This document shows, piece by piece, positions 7,064-15,539 of a stretch of DNA of 45,957 nucleotides. The position numbers and the translations under genes are program-made. How positions within the stretch are numbered: the stretch's first letter is position 1; every line of letters starts with the position of its first letter. The notes beneath the pieces were generated by a model. That model was not told the origin of the DNA. It saw only the letters and a list, made by a program, of their open reading frames with translations, and ran no database searches. This stretch comes from Lachnospiraceae bacterium AM93-12TA (GTDB lineage Bacteria; Bacillota; Clostridia; Lachnospirales; Lachnospiraceae): positions 1 to 45,957 of the forward strand of contig JAQERH010000024.1 in the NCBI GenBank assembly GCA_027698105.1, given 5' to 3'.

Positions 7064-8509
7064 TTACCGGCCTCCGGCAATAAACTGATCCAGTCCGTCT
7101 GCAATTCCTGCTGCAATCCGAGACTGATACTCCTCCTGGGAAAGCAAAAGCTCCTCCTGCTGATTGCTGAGAAAGCCCGTCTCCAGTACGGTAACCGGAA
7201 CCTGGCTCCAGTTAATCTCACTGGACGCGTCTGTCCTTTTCACTCCCCGGTTCTTCGCTCCTGTAGCCTGACTGACGCTTCCTGCAATACAGCTTGACAG
7301 AGCATAGCTCTCTGAAGCCAGTTCTCCATTATAGGGATTTCCTGAGGACTGGCAGGAAGCCAGTATACCTGTAACAGAGGTGCTCTCCTGGCTGTGGGCA
7401 TGAATATGAATCAGCGCCTTGGCTCCGCTTTTTTTTGCCAGCCTGGAGCGCTCTGCCCAGCTCATATTCACATCATTGCTCTCCCTGGCCATAACTACCT
7501 GATAGCCTCTTTCTGTCAGAATCTGCTTTGTCTTCTCTGCAATAGCCAGCGTAACATCGCATTCTCTAAGTCCCAGAAAGCTTCCGACTGCCCCTGCCTC
7601 CATTTTCTGAGTCATCCTGGAGGAATCCGGCCCTGCCGGCTCCTTCCTGATATTTTCCTTATTCTGATGTCCTGCGTCAATCACTATCACCGGTCCATGG
7701 CTGAATGGCTGAATTTCTCCATCTGACGCCGCTCTCACCAGCTCATCGCCATCTGAAGCTGCAGCGGAAAGAACTCCCGCCCCACCGTTCTGAGCTTCCT
7801 CTGGCTGTTTCACCTCCATAAACTGGTTCGACACATAGCACTCGGTTCCTTCATAGACAACCCGGCTCCATTCCCCGTTCTCACCTGTTCGCTGAAGTAC
7901 GTCTCCTGTCTTTAGCTGAACAAGGATGCGGCTCTCTGTCTGGCTTTCCGCCCGAAGATTCACTCCGTCTCCTTGAACAACAACCTGATCGTCCCTGCTC
8001 TCAAAGCCATTGGATGTCGTCAGATCATTCTCCATATGTCCAATTTCCGGCTCCCCCTGCTGTTTTCCGAAAACAGCCAGCGCATTCAGCTGGCTGTCGG
8101 TCAGCCCTGCAAGAGTGTCATTTAAGTAGACTATATTATTTTCCGGAAGGATTTCTGGCGCCGCGCAGTTTCCAGGGGCCTTCTGCTCTCTTTCCAGCGC
8201 TTTCTCTGCCATCGGAGGCATCTGCACCAAAGACTTCTCTTCTGCCTGTCTGGCTCCCTGTTCCGGCGACTGCAGTCCAAGCAGAACAGGATTGCCAAGA
8301 AAGCTTCCCAGGCCGAAAATACCTGTCATGCACACGAGAAAAAGAGCCGACAGCAAAGCCCCTGCCCGGCGCTTTTCCTGACGCCGGCGATCAGAGAAAC
8401 TCTGCTTTCTGCTTCTTCCTTTTCCTTCTCTGTTTTCCGCATATCGGGATGAGGACAGGCTTATCATTCCTGTCCTTTCTTTCTTCCCTGCTCCTTTTCT
8501 GCCAATCAC
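7064..8509 (-). CDS. N-acetylmuramoyl-L-alanine amidase with SH3 domain
   Basis: Cell-wall hydrolase of the Amidase_3 family. The 481-aa product has a very basic N-terminus, a TM or signal-anchor helix (about 51-75), a linker, an SH3b domain (about 175-232, VNLRAES through CYVSNQFMEV) and a C-terminal Zn-dependent amidase domain (about 272-475). Visible catalytic motifs are VIVIDAGH, the downstream E of LRECDVTL, HIHAHS and LETGFLSN. Two starts are possible: GTG at 8509, with GGGGAGG 9 nt upstream and a 4-nt overlap with the mnmA stop, or ATG at 8467 with AAAGGA 5 nt upstream. Both keep the membrane helix. It is the last gene of the iscS-iscU-mnmA unit. Its link to tRNA thiolation is not obvious and may be positional only. 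Confidence 0.9.
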   Translation of the reverse strand: MIGRKGAGKKERTGMISLSSSRYAENREGKGRSRKQSFSDRRRQEKRRAGALLSALFLVCMTGIFGLGSFLGNPVLLGLQSPEQGARQAEEKSLVQMPPMAEKALEREQKAPGNCAAPEILPENNIVYLNDTLAGLTDSQLNALAVFGKQQGEPEIGHMENDLTTSNGFESRDDQVVVQGDGVNLRAESQTESRILVQLKTGDVLQRTGENGEWSRVVYEGTECYVSNQFMEVKQPEEAQNGGAGVLSAAASDGDELVRAASDGEIQPFSHGPVIVIDAGHQNKENIRKEPAGPDSSRMTQKMEAGAVGSFLGLRECDVTLAIAEKTKQILTERGYQVVMARESNDVNMSWAERSRLAKKSGAKALIHIHAHSQESTSVTGILASCQSSGNPYNGELASESYALSSCIAGSVSQATGAKNRGVKRTDASSEINWSQVPVTVLETGFLSNQQEELLLSQEEYQSRIAAGIADGLDQFIAGGR

Positions 8510-9585
8510 AGTATTGTACCTCCCCCGGCCACATATTCTCCGTCATAAAATACAACGGCCTGGCCCGGTGTTATCGCCCTCTGGGGCTCGTCAAATTCAC
8601 ATTCCACTAAATCAGGTCCCACTTCTCTGACAGTACAGGCGGCCCCTTTGTGGCCGTAGCGGATCTTAGCCGTAAAGCGCATCTCCTGCCCATGCAGTCC
8701 GTCCACTGCCATCCAGTTCAGACGGCTGCAGCGAAGGGTTTTTGAGAATACGTCCTGGCTCTCCCCGATTACCACCTCATTGGTCTCCGGCCTAAGCTCT
8801 ACCACGAATACAGGGTGTCCCATGGACAGGTTGAGTCCTTTTCTCTGTCCCACTGTATAGTGAATCAGTCCCCTGTGACGGCCCAGCACCTTTCCGTTTT
8901 GATCTACAAAATTCCCCTCGGGAAGCTCTCTCTTGGTATCCTCGACAATGAATTTTGCATAGTCATGATCTGGAATAAAACAGATCTCCTGGCTGTCAGG
9001 CTTGTCTGCAGTCTGAAGATCTAATTCTCTGGCCATAGCCCTGATCTCGTCCTTGGTAAATTCTCCCACCGGCATCAGGGTGCGTGAGAGCTGCTCCTGA
9101 GTCAGGCTGTAAAGGGCATAGGTCTGATCCTTTTCTGCCGTTGCAGATTTTCTCAGGGCATAGCGGCCGTTTGGAAGCTGCTCAATCCTGGCATAATGGC
9201 CTGTGGCAATGTAATCGGCTCCTATATCCAGGCTCCTCTTCAAAAGCGCCTCCCATTTTACAAACCGGTTGCAGGCAATGCAGGGGTTAGGCGTTCTGGC
9301 ATTCAGATATTCGTCCACAAAATAGTCCATTACATATTTACGAAACTCTTGCTTAAAGTTCATCACATAGTAAGGAATTTCAAGCTTTGATGCCACTCTT
9401 CTGGCATCATCCACTGCGCTCAGACCGCAGCATCCCCCGTTTTCCTCCTCTGTCTGACGCTCTTCATCCTGCCAGATCTGCATGGTTACGCCAATTACAT
9501 CGTAGCCCTGTTTCTTTAAAAGCCAGGCAGCCACGGAGGAGTCGACTCCTCCGGACATGCCTACTACTACCTTCCTCTTTTCCAT
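8506..9585 (-). CDS. mnmA: tRNA-specific 2-thiouridylase MnmA
   Basis: Forms the 2-thio group of wobble uridine 34 in Lys, Glu and Gln tRNAs, using ATP and sulfur passed from IscS. The start at 9585 (MEKRKVVVGMSGG) gives 359 aa, the normal family length; a longer frame to 9675 would add 30 residues overlapping iscU. Motifs seen are the PP-loop SGGVDSS, the catalytic cysteine in NPCIACN, the second active-site cysteine in SQEICFIP, and GHYARI. The stop of iscU lies 4 nt upstream, and its own stop overlaps the amidase GTG start by 4 nt. Placement next to iscS and iscU matches the sulfur-relay role. Confidence 0.95.
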   Translation of the reverse strand: MEKRKVVVGMSGGVDSSVAAWLLKKQGYDVIGVTMQIWQDEERQTEEENGGCCGLSAVDDARRVASKLEIPYYVMNFKQEFRKYVMDYFVDEYLNARTPNPCIACNRFVKWEALLKRSLDIGADYIATGHYARIEQLPNGRYALRKSATAEKDQTYALYSLTQEQLSRTLMPVGEFTKDEIRAMARELDLQTADKPDSQEICFIPDHDYAKFIVEDTKRELPEGNFVDQNGKVLGRHRGLIHYTVGQRKGLNLSMGHPVFVVELRPETNEVVIGESQDVFSKTLRCSRLNWMAVDGLHGQEMRFTAKIRYGHKGAACTVREVGPDLVECEFDEPQRAITPGQAVVFYDGEYVAGGGTIL

Positions 9586-9589
9586 GGAA

Positions 9590-10027
9590 TTAATACTCTT
9601 CTTCCTCTTCTTCCTCACTGATATCAGATTTTGGCTTCTCAAGTCCTTCAATCTGAATTCCGTTCTTCTCTGCATAGTCCCAAAGGGCCGCGTGAATCGC
9701 TTCCTCTGCCAGAAGAGAACAGTGTACCTTTACTGGCGGAAGTCCGTCCAGGGCTTCCATAACAGCTTTATTTGTCACCTGCATGGCTTCCTGAATGGAT
9801 TTACCCTTTACAAGCTCTGTCGCCATACTGCTGGTCGCCACAGCAGCTCCGCAGCCGAAGGTTTTAAACTTTACGTCTCTGATAATCTGGTTCTCATCGA
9901 TATCCAGGTAAATTCTCATGATATCTCCGCACTTGGCGTTTCCTACCGTACCCATTCCGCTGGCGTTCTCTATTTCTCCCACATTTCTCGGATTCTGGAA
10001 ATGATCCATTACTTTCTCTGAATACAT
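9590..10027 (-). CDS. iscU: Iron-sulfur cluster scaffold protein IscU/NifU N-domain
   Basis: Scaffold on which IscS-derived sulfur and iron build Fe-S clusters. The 145-aa protein is a stand-alone NifU N-terminal domain starting MYSEKVMDHFQNPRNVG. The three conserved cluster cysteines are visible in NAKCGD, FGCGAAVA and VHCSLLAEEA. The C-terminus ends in a run of seven or more Glu and a Tyr, a tail seen in clostridial members. It lies 42 nt after iscS and 4 nt before mnmA, so one mRNA is likely. No IscR gene is adjacent. Confidence 0.93.
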   Translation of the reverse strand: MYSEKVMDHFQNPRNVGEIENASGMGTVGNAKCGDIMRIYLDIDENQIIRDVKFKTFGCGAAVATSSMATELVKGKSIQEAMQVTNKAVMEALDGLPPVKVHCSLLAEEAIHAALWDYAEKNGIQIEGLEKPKSDISEEEEEEEY

Positions 10028-10069
10028 GGCAATTCTCCTATTCTGTTTTATCTGTCATTACATTCCTTG

Positions 10070-11254
10070 TTATCGATTCTGATGCTTCATAAAATCCTCA
10101 TAGAGAGGAGACATGGAGCGCAGCCTATCCACGATCTTCTTAATGCTCTCCACTGTGTAATCTAACTGCTCCTTTGTAATCTCTTCGTTTAAGGTAAGGC
10201 GAAGAGAACCGTGGGCAATCTCGTGAGGCAGTCCGATGGCTAACAGCACATGGGACGGATCCAGAGAGCCTGAGGTACATGCAGATCCGCTGGAACCGCA
10301 GATACCGTCCATATCAAGCATGATTAACAGAGACTCTCCCTCAATAAACTGAAATGCAAAATTGGCATTATTGGAAAGCCGGTTTACCGGATGGCCGTTC
10401 AGTCTTGTGTAGGGGACCTCCTTCAGCACCCGATCAATCAGATAATCTCTCAGCTCTTTCTCTCTGTTTGTACGTTCTTCCATAGAATTCATGGCAATCT
10501 CGCAGGCCTTGGCAAGTCCTACGATTCCAGGAGTATTCTCTGTACCGCCGCGACGCTTTCTCTCCTGGGCTCCGCCGTGAATAAAGGAGCGGGATTTCAC
10601 GCCTGTTCGAATATAAAGGAAGCCGATTCCTCTGGGGCCGTTCAGCTTATGCCCGCTGGCGCTGAGCATATCAATATGGCATTCATCCACCTGAATCGGA
10701 AGATGTCCAAATGCCTGCACTGCATCTGTATGGAATAAGATTCCATGCTCCTTAGCAATGGATCCGATCTCCTTAACAGGCTGAATCGTTCCAATTTCAT
10801 TATTGGCAAACATGATGGAGATCAAAATGGTCTCAGGACGAATCGCCTTTTTAAGCTCCTCTAATTTTACAACGCCATTTTCATCCACATCCAGATATGT
10901 CACCTCAAAGCCTCTGCTTTCCAGGTACTGGCAGGTATGAAGAATCGCGTGATGCTCTATTTTTGATGTGATAATGTGGTTTCCCTTGGCCCGGTAAGCC
11001 TCCGCTGTAGCCACTAAGGCCCAGTTGTCAGACTCTGTTCCGCCTGCTGTAAAATAGATCTCATTTGTCTTTGCTCCCAGAGATCTGGCAATCGTCTCTC
11101 TGGCATCTGCAATGGCCTTCTTGGGACCTGCTGAAAAATCATAGACAGAAGAAGGGTTTCCATACTGCTCAGTGAAATACGGAAGCATAGCCTCCACTAC
11201 CTCTGGACGGGTCTTTGTAGTCGCCGCATTGTCAAGATAAATTAACTGTTTCAT
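10070..11254 (-). CDS. iscS: Cysteine desulfurase (IscS/NifS)
   Basis: PLP enzyme that converts cysteine to alanine and hands persulfide sulfur to IscU and MnmA. The start at 11254 (MKQLIYLDNAATT) has AAAGGCGG about 7 nt upstream and gives 394 aa; an in-frame extension to 11305 has no such support. Visible motifs: the PLP-lysine segment SASGHKLNGPRGIGFL, HTDAVQAFGHL, and the sulfur-carrying cysteine in the loop GSSGSACTSGSLDPSHVL. The promoter lies at 11317-11344. It is the first gene of iscS-iscU-mnmA-amidase and is divergent from the flippase gene. Confidence 0.95.
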   Translation of the reverse strand: MKQLIYLDNAATTKTRPEVVEAMLPYFTEQYGNPSSVYDFSAGPKKAIADARETIARSLGAKTNEIYFTAGGTESDNWALVATAEAYRAKGNHIITSKIEHHAILHTCQYLESRGFEVTYLDVDENGVVKLEELKKAIRPETILISIMFANNEIGTIQPVKEIGSIAKEHGILFHTDAVQAFGHLPIQVDECHIDMLSASGHKLNGPRGIGFLYIRTGVKSRSFIHGGAQERKRRGGTENTPGIVGLAKACEIAMNSMEERTNREKELRDYLIDRVLKEVPYTRLNGHPVNRLSNNANFAFQFIEGESLLIMLDMDGICGSSGSACTSGSLDPSHVLLAIGLPHEIAHGSLRLTLNEEITKEQLDYTVESIKKIVDRLRSMSPLYEDFMKHQNR

Positions 11255-11316
11255 TTTAAATCCGCCTTTCGTTTTATTTTGTAGGAATAAAGGTAAAAGC
11301 TTCATCTACGTTTACT

Positions 11317-11344
11317 ATTATATAGAAATTTCTGGGAAACACAA
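11317..11344 (-). promoter_or_regulatory. Promoter of the iscS operon
   Basis: Minus strand: TTGTGT (11339-11344), 16-nt spacer, TATAAT (11317-11322), about 63 nt before the iscS start codon. Confidence 0.65.
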
Positions 11345-11405
11345 GTAGTAATAATTCTTATTTATAAAAATATAATAATATTAATTCCCCATACCGGGTG
11401 TTTTT

Positions 11406-12953
11406 ATGAAAAAGAATCCTTTAATTACAGGAACTATTCTTCTGACAGGGGCCGGATTTCTAAGCCGCATTCTTGGATTTTTTTACCGGATTTTTCTGTC
11501 CAGGGCTATCGGCGCAGAGGGACTTGGCATCTATCAGATGGTGTTTCCCATCCATTCCATCGCCTTTGCCCTCTGCTGCGGAGCAATCCAGACCTCTATT
11601 TCACGTCTGGTGGCCAGAAATGAGCAGGCAGGGCGGACAGCGCTTCGAACAGGACTTTTTATTTCTCTGTCTATCTCTGCAGTTCTTACCCTTCTTATCT
11701 GGCAGTCAGCCCCTATACTGGCCCGTTATGTGCTTTTAGAGCCAGCCTGCACGCCCCTGCTTCCTGTTATGGCTTTGTCTATTCCCTTTTCTTCTGTCCA
11801 CGCCTGCATCTGTGGCTACTATTATGGTATGAAACGGACAGCCGTTCCGGCACTGTCCCAAGTCGCGGAGCAGCTGATACGAATGGGCGCCGTATTTCTC
11901 ATGACCCAGGTGCTGAACGGGAACGGCCGCCCTGTTACGGTCTCTGTCGCTGTCTGGGGAATGATGATCGGAGAAGCAGCCTCCGCAGTTTACAGCTATC
12001 TGAGCTATGCAGTTTCGGAAAATGGAATAAAAAAACAAAAGGACAGCCGTCTGTCACAGGACAGTTCCCCTTCTTTTTCAGCCATGGCTGTGCCCTTAAT
12101 GGCCATGGCTCTTCCTCTCATGGGAAACCGGCTGATTCTAAACTGCCTTCAGAGCCTGGAAGCCATCTTTATTCCCAACCGTCTGACTGCCTTTGGACTG
12201 AGCCGGTTTGACGCCCTGAGTATCTACGGAGTCCTGACTGGCATGGCCCTCCCCTTTATCTTTTTTCCCTCTGCTGTCACGAATTCCCTGGCGGTGGTTC
12301 TGCTGCCTACTGTGGCGGAGGCTCAAGCCCAGGAAAACAGCAGCCGGATTGAACATACCATCTCCATGGCGCTGCGCTACAGCCTCTATATGGGTATTTT
12401 CTGCATCGGCCTGTTCACCCTTCTGGGACCGGAACTTGGCATGACTGTTTTCAAAAATAAAACAGCAGGACGGTATATCGCGGTACTGGCATGGCTCTGC
12501 CCTTTTATGTATATTTCCACCACCATGGGAAGTATTTTAAATGGTCTTGGAAAAACCTCTTCTGTCTTTTTACACAATGCAGTCTCCATGCTGCTGAATC
12601 TGGCCTTTGTAATATTTGGTATTCCCCAGATAGGTATGAGAGCCTATTTCTACGGGCTTCTTCTCAGCGAACTGCTGCTGGCCCTTCTCCATCTGTCCTG
12701 CCTGAACACAGAAGTCAGAATCTCCATACAGCCATGGGAAATGATTCTAAAACCCTGTCTGTGTCTGGCAGCATCTATAGGATTTCTGAAGTTCTGTACT
12801 CCCGTTCTGTCATGTCTTAAAGAAGAGGGAATGAACGGCTTTCTGTATCTGGCCGGACAGGGGGCTGTCATCAGCGCCGCATATGGAGGGCTGCTGTGGC
12901 GAATGCATGGAAAAAAATGTGCTAAAAACCGCTGTCAAACCCCCGGCAGCTAA
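11406..12953 (+). CDS. SpoVB-like polysaccharide/lipid II flippase family protein
   Basis: A 515-aa polytopic membrane protein of the MOP superfamily, SpoVB/polysaccharide-synthesis branch, with about 14 hydrophobic segments. The N-terminal ITGTILLTGAGFLSRILG, the FYRIFLSRAIGAEGLGIYQM stretch and the following PIHSIAFALCCGAIQTSISR match the SpoVB pattern. Family members move lipid-linked glycans, such as lipid II for the spore cortex, across the membrane; the exact substrate here is inferred. The start ATG has only a weak GGGTG site 5 nt upstream. An A/T-rich region with TATAAT at 11371 precedes it, but no convincing -35. No terminator of its own is clear; the convergent ridA terminator lies about 80 nt after the stop. 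Confidence 0.85.
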   Translation: MKKNPLITGTILLTGAGFLSRILGFFYRIFLSRAIGAEGLGIYQMVFPIHSIAFALCCGAIQTSISRLVARNEQAGRTALRTGLFISLSISAVLTLLIWQSAPILARYVLLEPACTPLLPVMALSIPFSSVHACICGYYYGMKRTAVPALSQVAEQLIRMGAVFLMTQVLNGNGRPVTVSVAVWGMMIGEAASAVYSYLSYAVSENGIKKQKDSRLSQDSSPSFSAMAVPLMAMALPLMGNRLILNCLQSLEAIFIPNRLTAFGLSRFDALSIYGVLTGMALPFIFFPSAVTNSLAVVLLPTVAEAQAQENSSRIEHTISMALRYSLYMGIFCIGLFTLLGPELGMTVFKNKTAGRYIAVLAWLCPFMYISTTMGSILNGLGKTSSVFLHNAVSMLLNLAFVIFGIPQIGMRAYFYGLLLSELLLALLHLSCLNTEVRISIQPWEMILKPCLCLAASIGFLKFCTPVLSCLKEEGMNGFLYLAGQGAVISAAYGGLLWRMHGKKCAKNRCQTPGS

Positions 12954-13030
12954 AACGCAGAAACAGCCCGTATTGTTCCAAAAATTATATCTTTGCTGAC
13001 ATCAGTCATTCCTATGTGATCCATAATTCT

Positions 13031-13062
13031 GAAAAACCCCCGAAGAGCGCTCTCTCCGGGGG
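13031..13062 (-). terminator. Terminator of ridA
   Basis: CCCCCG (13037-13042) pairs with CGGGGG (13057-13062), extended inside by a 4-bp stem after one mismatch, with a T5 run on the minus strand (13032-13036). It lies 43 nt after the ridA stop. Confidence 0.85.
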
Positions 13063-13104
13063 ATCGTTTCATTATAGCCAGTTCTATCATTCTGTCTTAT
13101 TTTT

Positions 13105-13482
13105 TTACTGTTTGGCTGCCACTGCCTCCATCTCCATTAACACATCCTTAGGGAGTCTCGCTACCTCCACACAGGAACGGGCCGGGCAGGCGCCCTTAAA
13201 ATACTCAGCATAAATCTCATTGATTTTTCCGAAATCATTCATATCTTTAATAAATACAGTAGTCTTTACCACCTGATCCATGCTGGCTCCTGCTGCGGCA
13301 AGAAGATTTTTCACATTCTCCATCACCTGTCTGGCCTGTTCCTCGATAGTCTCTGCAATCTCTCCTGTAGCTGGATTGACAGGGATCTGGCCGGAGGTGT
13401 AAACCATTCCGTTTACCTCGATAGCCTGGGAATAAGGTCCGATAGCTGCCGGCGCTTTCTCTGTGCTGATTACCTGTTTCAT
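13105..13482 (-). CDS. ridA: RidA family enamine/imine deaminase
   Basis: Hydrolyses reactive enamine/imine intermediates (2-aminoacrylate) made by PLP enzymes, protecting other enzymes. The 125-aa protein is the full family length and shows the signature KAPAAIGPYSQAI, the SGQIP motif, the catalytic Arg in CPARSCVEV and the Glu in EMEAVA. The ATG has AGGAGG 9 nt upstream. It follows cvfB by 60 nt on the same strand and ends at a strong terminator, so it probably closes the thioesterase-cvfB-ridA unit. Confidence 0.94.
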   Translation of the reverse strand: MKQVISTEKAPAAIGPYSQAIEVNGMVYTSGQIPVNPATGEIAETIEEQARQVMENVKNLLAAAGASMDQVVKTTVFIKDMNDFGKINEIYAEYFKGACPARSCVEVARLPKDVLMEMEAVAAKQ

Positions 13483-13542
13483 AGCTGTTTTCCTCCTAAA
13501 ATATAGTAATTTAAAATGTAAGCCCGCTGTTTCCAGCTGATG

Positions 13543-14376
13543 CTATTTTCTTAAGATAGAGTTCTCTGTGATCTCAATTTTTCCTTCCTTCAGAAGATGT
13601 CCCACTGCCCTTTTAAACGCGTTTTTGCTCAGATTAAATTCCCGCTTAATCACCTCTGGAGATACCTTATCACTAAATGGAAGCGCCCCGTCGAACTCAT
13701 CAATCACCTTTAATATATCCTCTGCATCCTTATCAATCTGCAGATATGCCTTTTCCCGGCAGCTCAAATCCAGCTTTCCGTCCGGGCGGATTTTCGTAAT
13801 CCTGGCTTCTATCACCTCGCCGATCCGGAACGTGCGAAATACCTCTTTCGCTGGAATCATGCCGTAATATTTGTCATCCACAGCTACGAAAACACCCAGC
13901 CTGTCATTGATTTCATAGACACGCCCCGTTACCTTGTCATCCTTTCTGAAGCCTTCTGCAGTCTGAAGATACGGATACACCTTCATGGTTGCCGCCAGAC
14001 GGCTGCTCTTATCTACATACAGAGCCACAAGGCACTCCTCTCCTGCCCGGAGCTTTGCCGTCTGCTCCTTAAATGGAAGAAGCAGATCTTTCTCCAGTCC
14101 CATATCCAGAAAAGCGCCAATCTTAGTAATTTCCTTTATCTTTAAAAGCGCAGTCTGTCCTGCCTCCAGCTTCGGCTCAGCCGTAGTGGCAATCAGACGA
14201 TCCTCAGAATCCTTATAAATAAATACATGAATGCTGTCCCCTATCTTTGTCCCATCCGGAACCTGCTTTTTAGGAAGCAGTATTGACGCCTCTGGATGCT
14301 CCTGCTCTCCCAGATATACGCCAAATTCCTTTTCTCTGAGCACCTTAAGTTCCTGTTTCCTTCCTAATTCAATCAT
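13543..14376 (-). CDS. cvfB: CvfB-family S1-domain RNA-binding protein
   Basis: A 277-aa protein with S1/OB-type RNA-binding repeats (about 1-60, 65-130 and 145-210) and a C-terminal winged-helix segment (about 220-277). It matches CvfB/YitL proteins, which in Staphylococcus influence virulence gene expression; the molecular role is unclear. The start at 14376 (MIELGRKQELKVLREKEFG) has AGAGGA 8 nt upstream and follows the thioesterase stop by one base; the longer frame to 14406 would overlap that gene. Tight spacing implies a shared transcript with the thioesterase. Confidence 0.87.
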   Translation of the reverse strand: MIELGRKQELKVLREKEFGVYLGEQEHPEASILLPKKQVPDGTKIGDSIHVFIYKDSEDRLIATTAEPKLEAGQTALLKIKEITKIGAFLDMGLEKDLLLPFKEQTAKLRAGEECLVALYVDKSSRLAATMKVYPYLQTAEGFRKDDKVTGRVYEINDRLGVFVAVDDKYYGMIPAKEVFRTFRIGEVIEARITKIRPDGKLDLSCREKAYLQIDKDAEDILKVIDEFDGALPFSDKVSPEVIKREFNLSKNAFKRAVGHLLKEGKIEITENSILRK

Positions 14377-14377
14377 G

Positions 14378-15130
14378 TCATTCGTCCTCTCTTTTTTCCT
14401 GTTCATTCCGGCTGCCGCGGCAGCTGCCCTTCAGGTACATATTTGCAAACGGCGTTCCATCCTCCCCTGTAAGCGAAACCGTGTAGCCGTTTTCATCTCT
14501 GCTGATTCGCGGAAACATTCGATCCCCCAGTACAGCCGCCTTTTTATATTCGATTTGAAGTTCCTGTATCTCAAAATCCTCCGGAAGAAATTCCCTGGCA
14601 ATTTCTGCATACTGGGCGTTATTTACATGCAGGTTCGTGTCCAGATGGTGTCTGGACGCCTCCACTGGTTTTTCCTCCCAGTAGTTCTCCGGGAGACGTA
14701 TCTTTCTCGGCGCCTCAGGCATAGGAAGCGGCTCCTCACATTCCCCATAGCCCTGAATCTCCTTAGGCGTCACTCTGGCAGGACAGCCCTTCTCCAAGTC
14801 ATAGAAAAACCAGCAGGAATCCGCCTTTACAATTACAGTTCCGCTTTCATCTCTAATCAGAAAATTCCTGTATCCGTAAATGCCTTTAAATTTATGCGGA
14901 TAAGTAGAAATCTGAATCCTCTCCCCAAGAACCGGATATCTGTCAATCACAATCTGCCAGGAATTCAGCCACCAGGCCCGTTTTTCTTCCTCCAGATAGG
15001 AAATCCCCATATGCAGGTCTTCAGACTGAAAAGTGGAACAGTCCTGGAAATAATTCATAATTCCTGTCACTGACAATCTGCCTGTCTCATCTGTCTCACT
15101 GTATCGGACTCTGCTCTCAAATGTATACAT
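14378..15130 (-). CDS. Acyl-ACP thioesterase (FatA/TesA-like double hotdog)
   Basis: Releases free fatty acids from acyl carrier protein. The 250-aa protein is the bacterial form of the plant FatA/FatB family with two hotdog repeats (about 1-135 and 155-248). The first begins FESRVRYSETDETGRLS; the catalytic stretch of the second is HLDTNLHVNNAQYAEIA, with the Asp, Asn and His expected in this family. The ATG at 15130 has AGAGGGGTG upstream. A good promoter lies at 15183-15211. It is first in a likely three-gene unit with cvfB and ridA. Confidence 0.9.
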   Translation of the reverse strand: MYTFESRVRYSETDETGRLSVTGIMNYFQDCSTFQSEDLHMGISYLEEEKRAWWLNSWQIVIDRYPVLGERIQISTYPHKFKGIYGYRNFLIRDESGTVIVKADSCWFFYDLEKGCPARVTPKEIQGYGECEEPLPMPEAPRKIRLPENYWEEKPVEASRHHLDTNLHVNNAQYAEIAREFLPEDFEIQELQIEYKKAAVLGDRMFPRISRDENGYTVSLTGEDGTPFANMYLKGSCRGSRNEQEKREDE

Positions 15131-15182
15131 AATACTTCACCCCTCTGGAAGATTCTCTATCCGCCTTCTATCGTACCCTCCT

Positions 15183-15211
15183 ATTATATCGGATCCTGTG
15201 ACGCTTGTCCA
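15183..15211 (-). promoter_or_regulatory. Promoter of the thioesterase-cvfB-ridA unit
   Basis: Minus strand: TGGACA (15206-15211), 17-nt spacer, TATAAT (15183-15188), about 50 nt before the start codon. Confidence 0.75.
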
Positions 15212-15272
15212 TGCAGTTACTGTCACTGTTTTTAGATTTTCATATTTTTTTTATATTTTTTCAAAAAAAGTG

Positions 15273-15301
15273 TTGACGAAATAACTTTCATGTCGTATAA
15301 T
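15273..15301 (+). promoter_or_regulatory. Promoter of tRNA-Gln
   Basis: TTGACG (15273-15278), 17-nt spacer, TATAAT (15296-15301), ending 12 nt before the tRNA, with an A/T-rich region upstream that resembles an UP element. Confidence 0.9.
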
Positions 15302-15313
15302 AACACTCGTCGT

Positions 15314-15385
15314 TGGGGTATCGCCAAATGGTAAGGCAACGGACTCTGACTCCGTCATTTCAAGGTTCGAATCCTTGTACCCCAG
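15314..15385 (+). tRNA. tRNA-Gln (anticodon CTG)
   Basis: 72 nt. Acceptor TGGGGTA pairs with TACCCCA, discriminator G; the anticodon stem ACGGA/TCCGT encloses loop CTCTGAC, anticodon CTG (reads CAG). The T arm is CAAGG-TTCGAAT-CCTTG. CCA is not encoded. Single-gene unit. Confidence 0.96.
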
Positions 15386-15394
15386 TTAAATGGG

Positions 15395-15440
15395 AAAAGA
15401 CATCAGTTTTCTGTAAATTCAGAAATCTGGTGTCTTTTTT
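15395..15440 (+). terminator. Terminator of tRNA-Gln
   Basis: AAAGACATCAG pairs with CTGGTGTCTTT through an imperfect stem with an inner TTTCTG/CAGAAA stem, ending in a T6 run at 15435-15440. Confidence 0.85.
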
Positions 15441-15460
15441 GTTATCTACACCGGCGCAGA

Positions 15461-15527
15461 AATAAAAAATAGAAAAGGAGAAGCGTTCAGCGACTTCCAA
15501 TTGGAGCGTGAACGCTTCTCCTTTTCT
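15461..15527 (-). terminator. Long conserved-loop hairpin H1 after queA
   Basis: Perfect 19-bp arms (15471-15489 and 15509-15527) flank a 19-nt loop. The minus-strand T-rich run is at 15462-15470. The stem starts 12 nt after the queA stop. In the gene's sense the loop reads CGCTCC-AATTGG-AAGTCG-C, sharing its motif with H2 (45090-45149) and H3 (23763-23819). It acts at least as a queA terminator. Confidence 0.85.
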
Positions 15528-15539
15528 GCAATTCCTATC

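Noticed and set aside
7064..11254. Functional link of amidase with sulfur relay genes
   Set aside because: Translational overlap with mnmA is real, but no biochemical link is supported; treated as position only.
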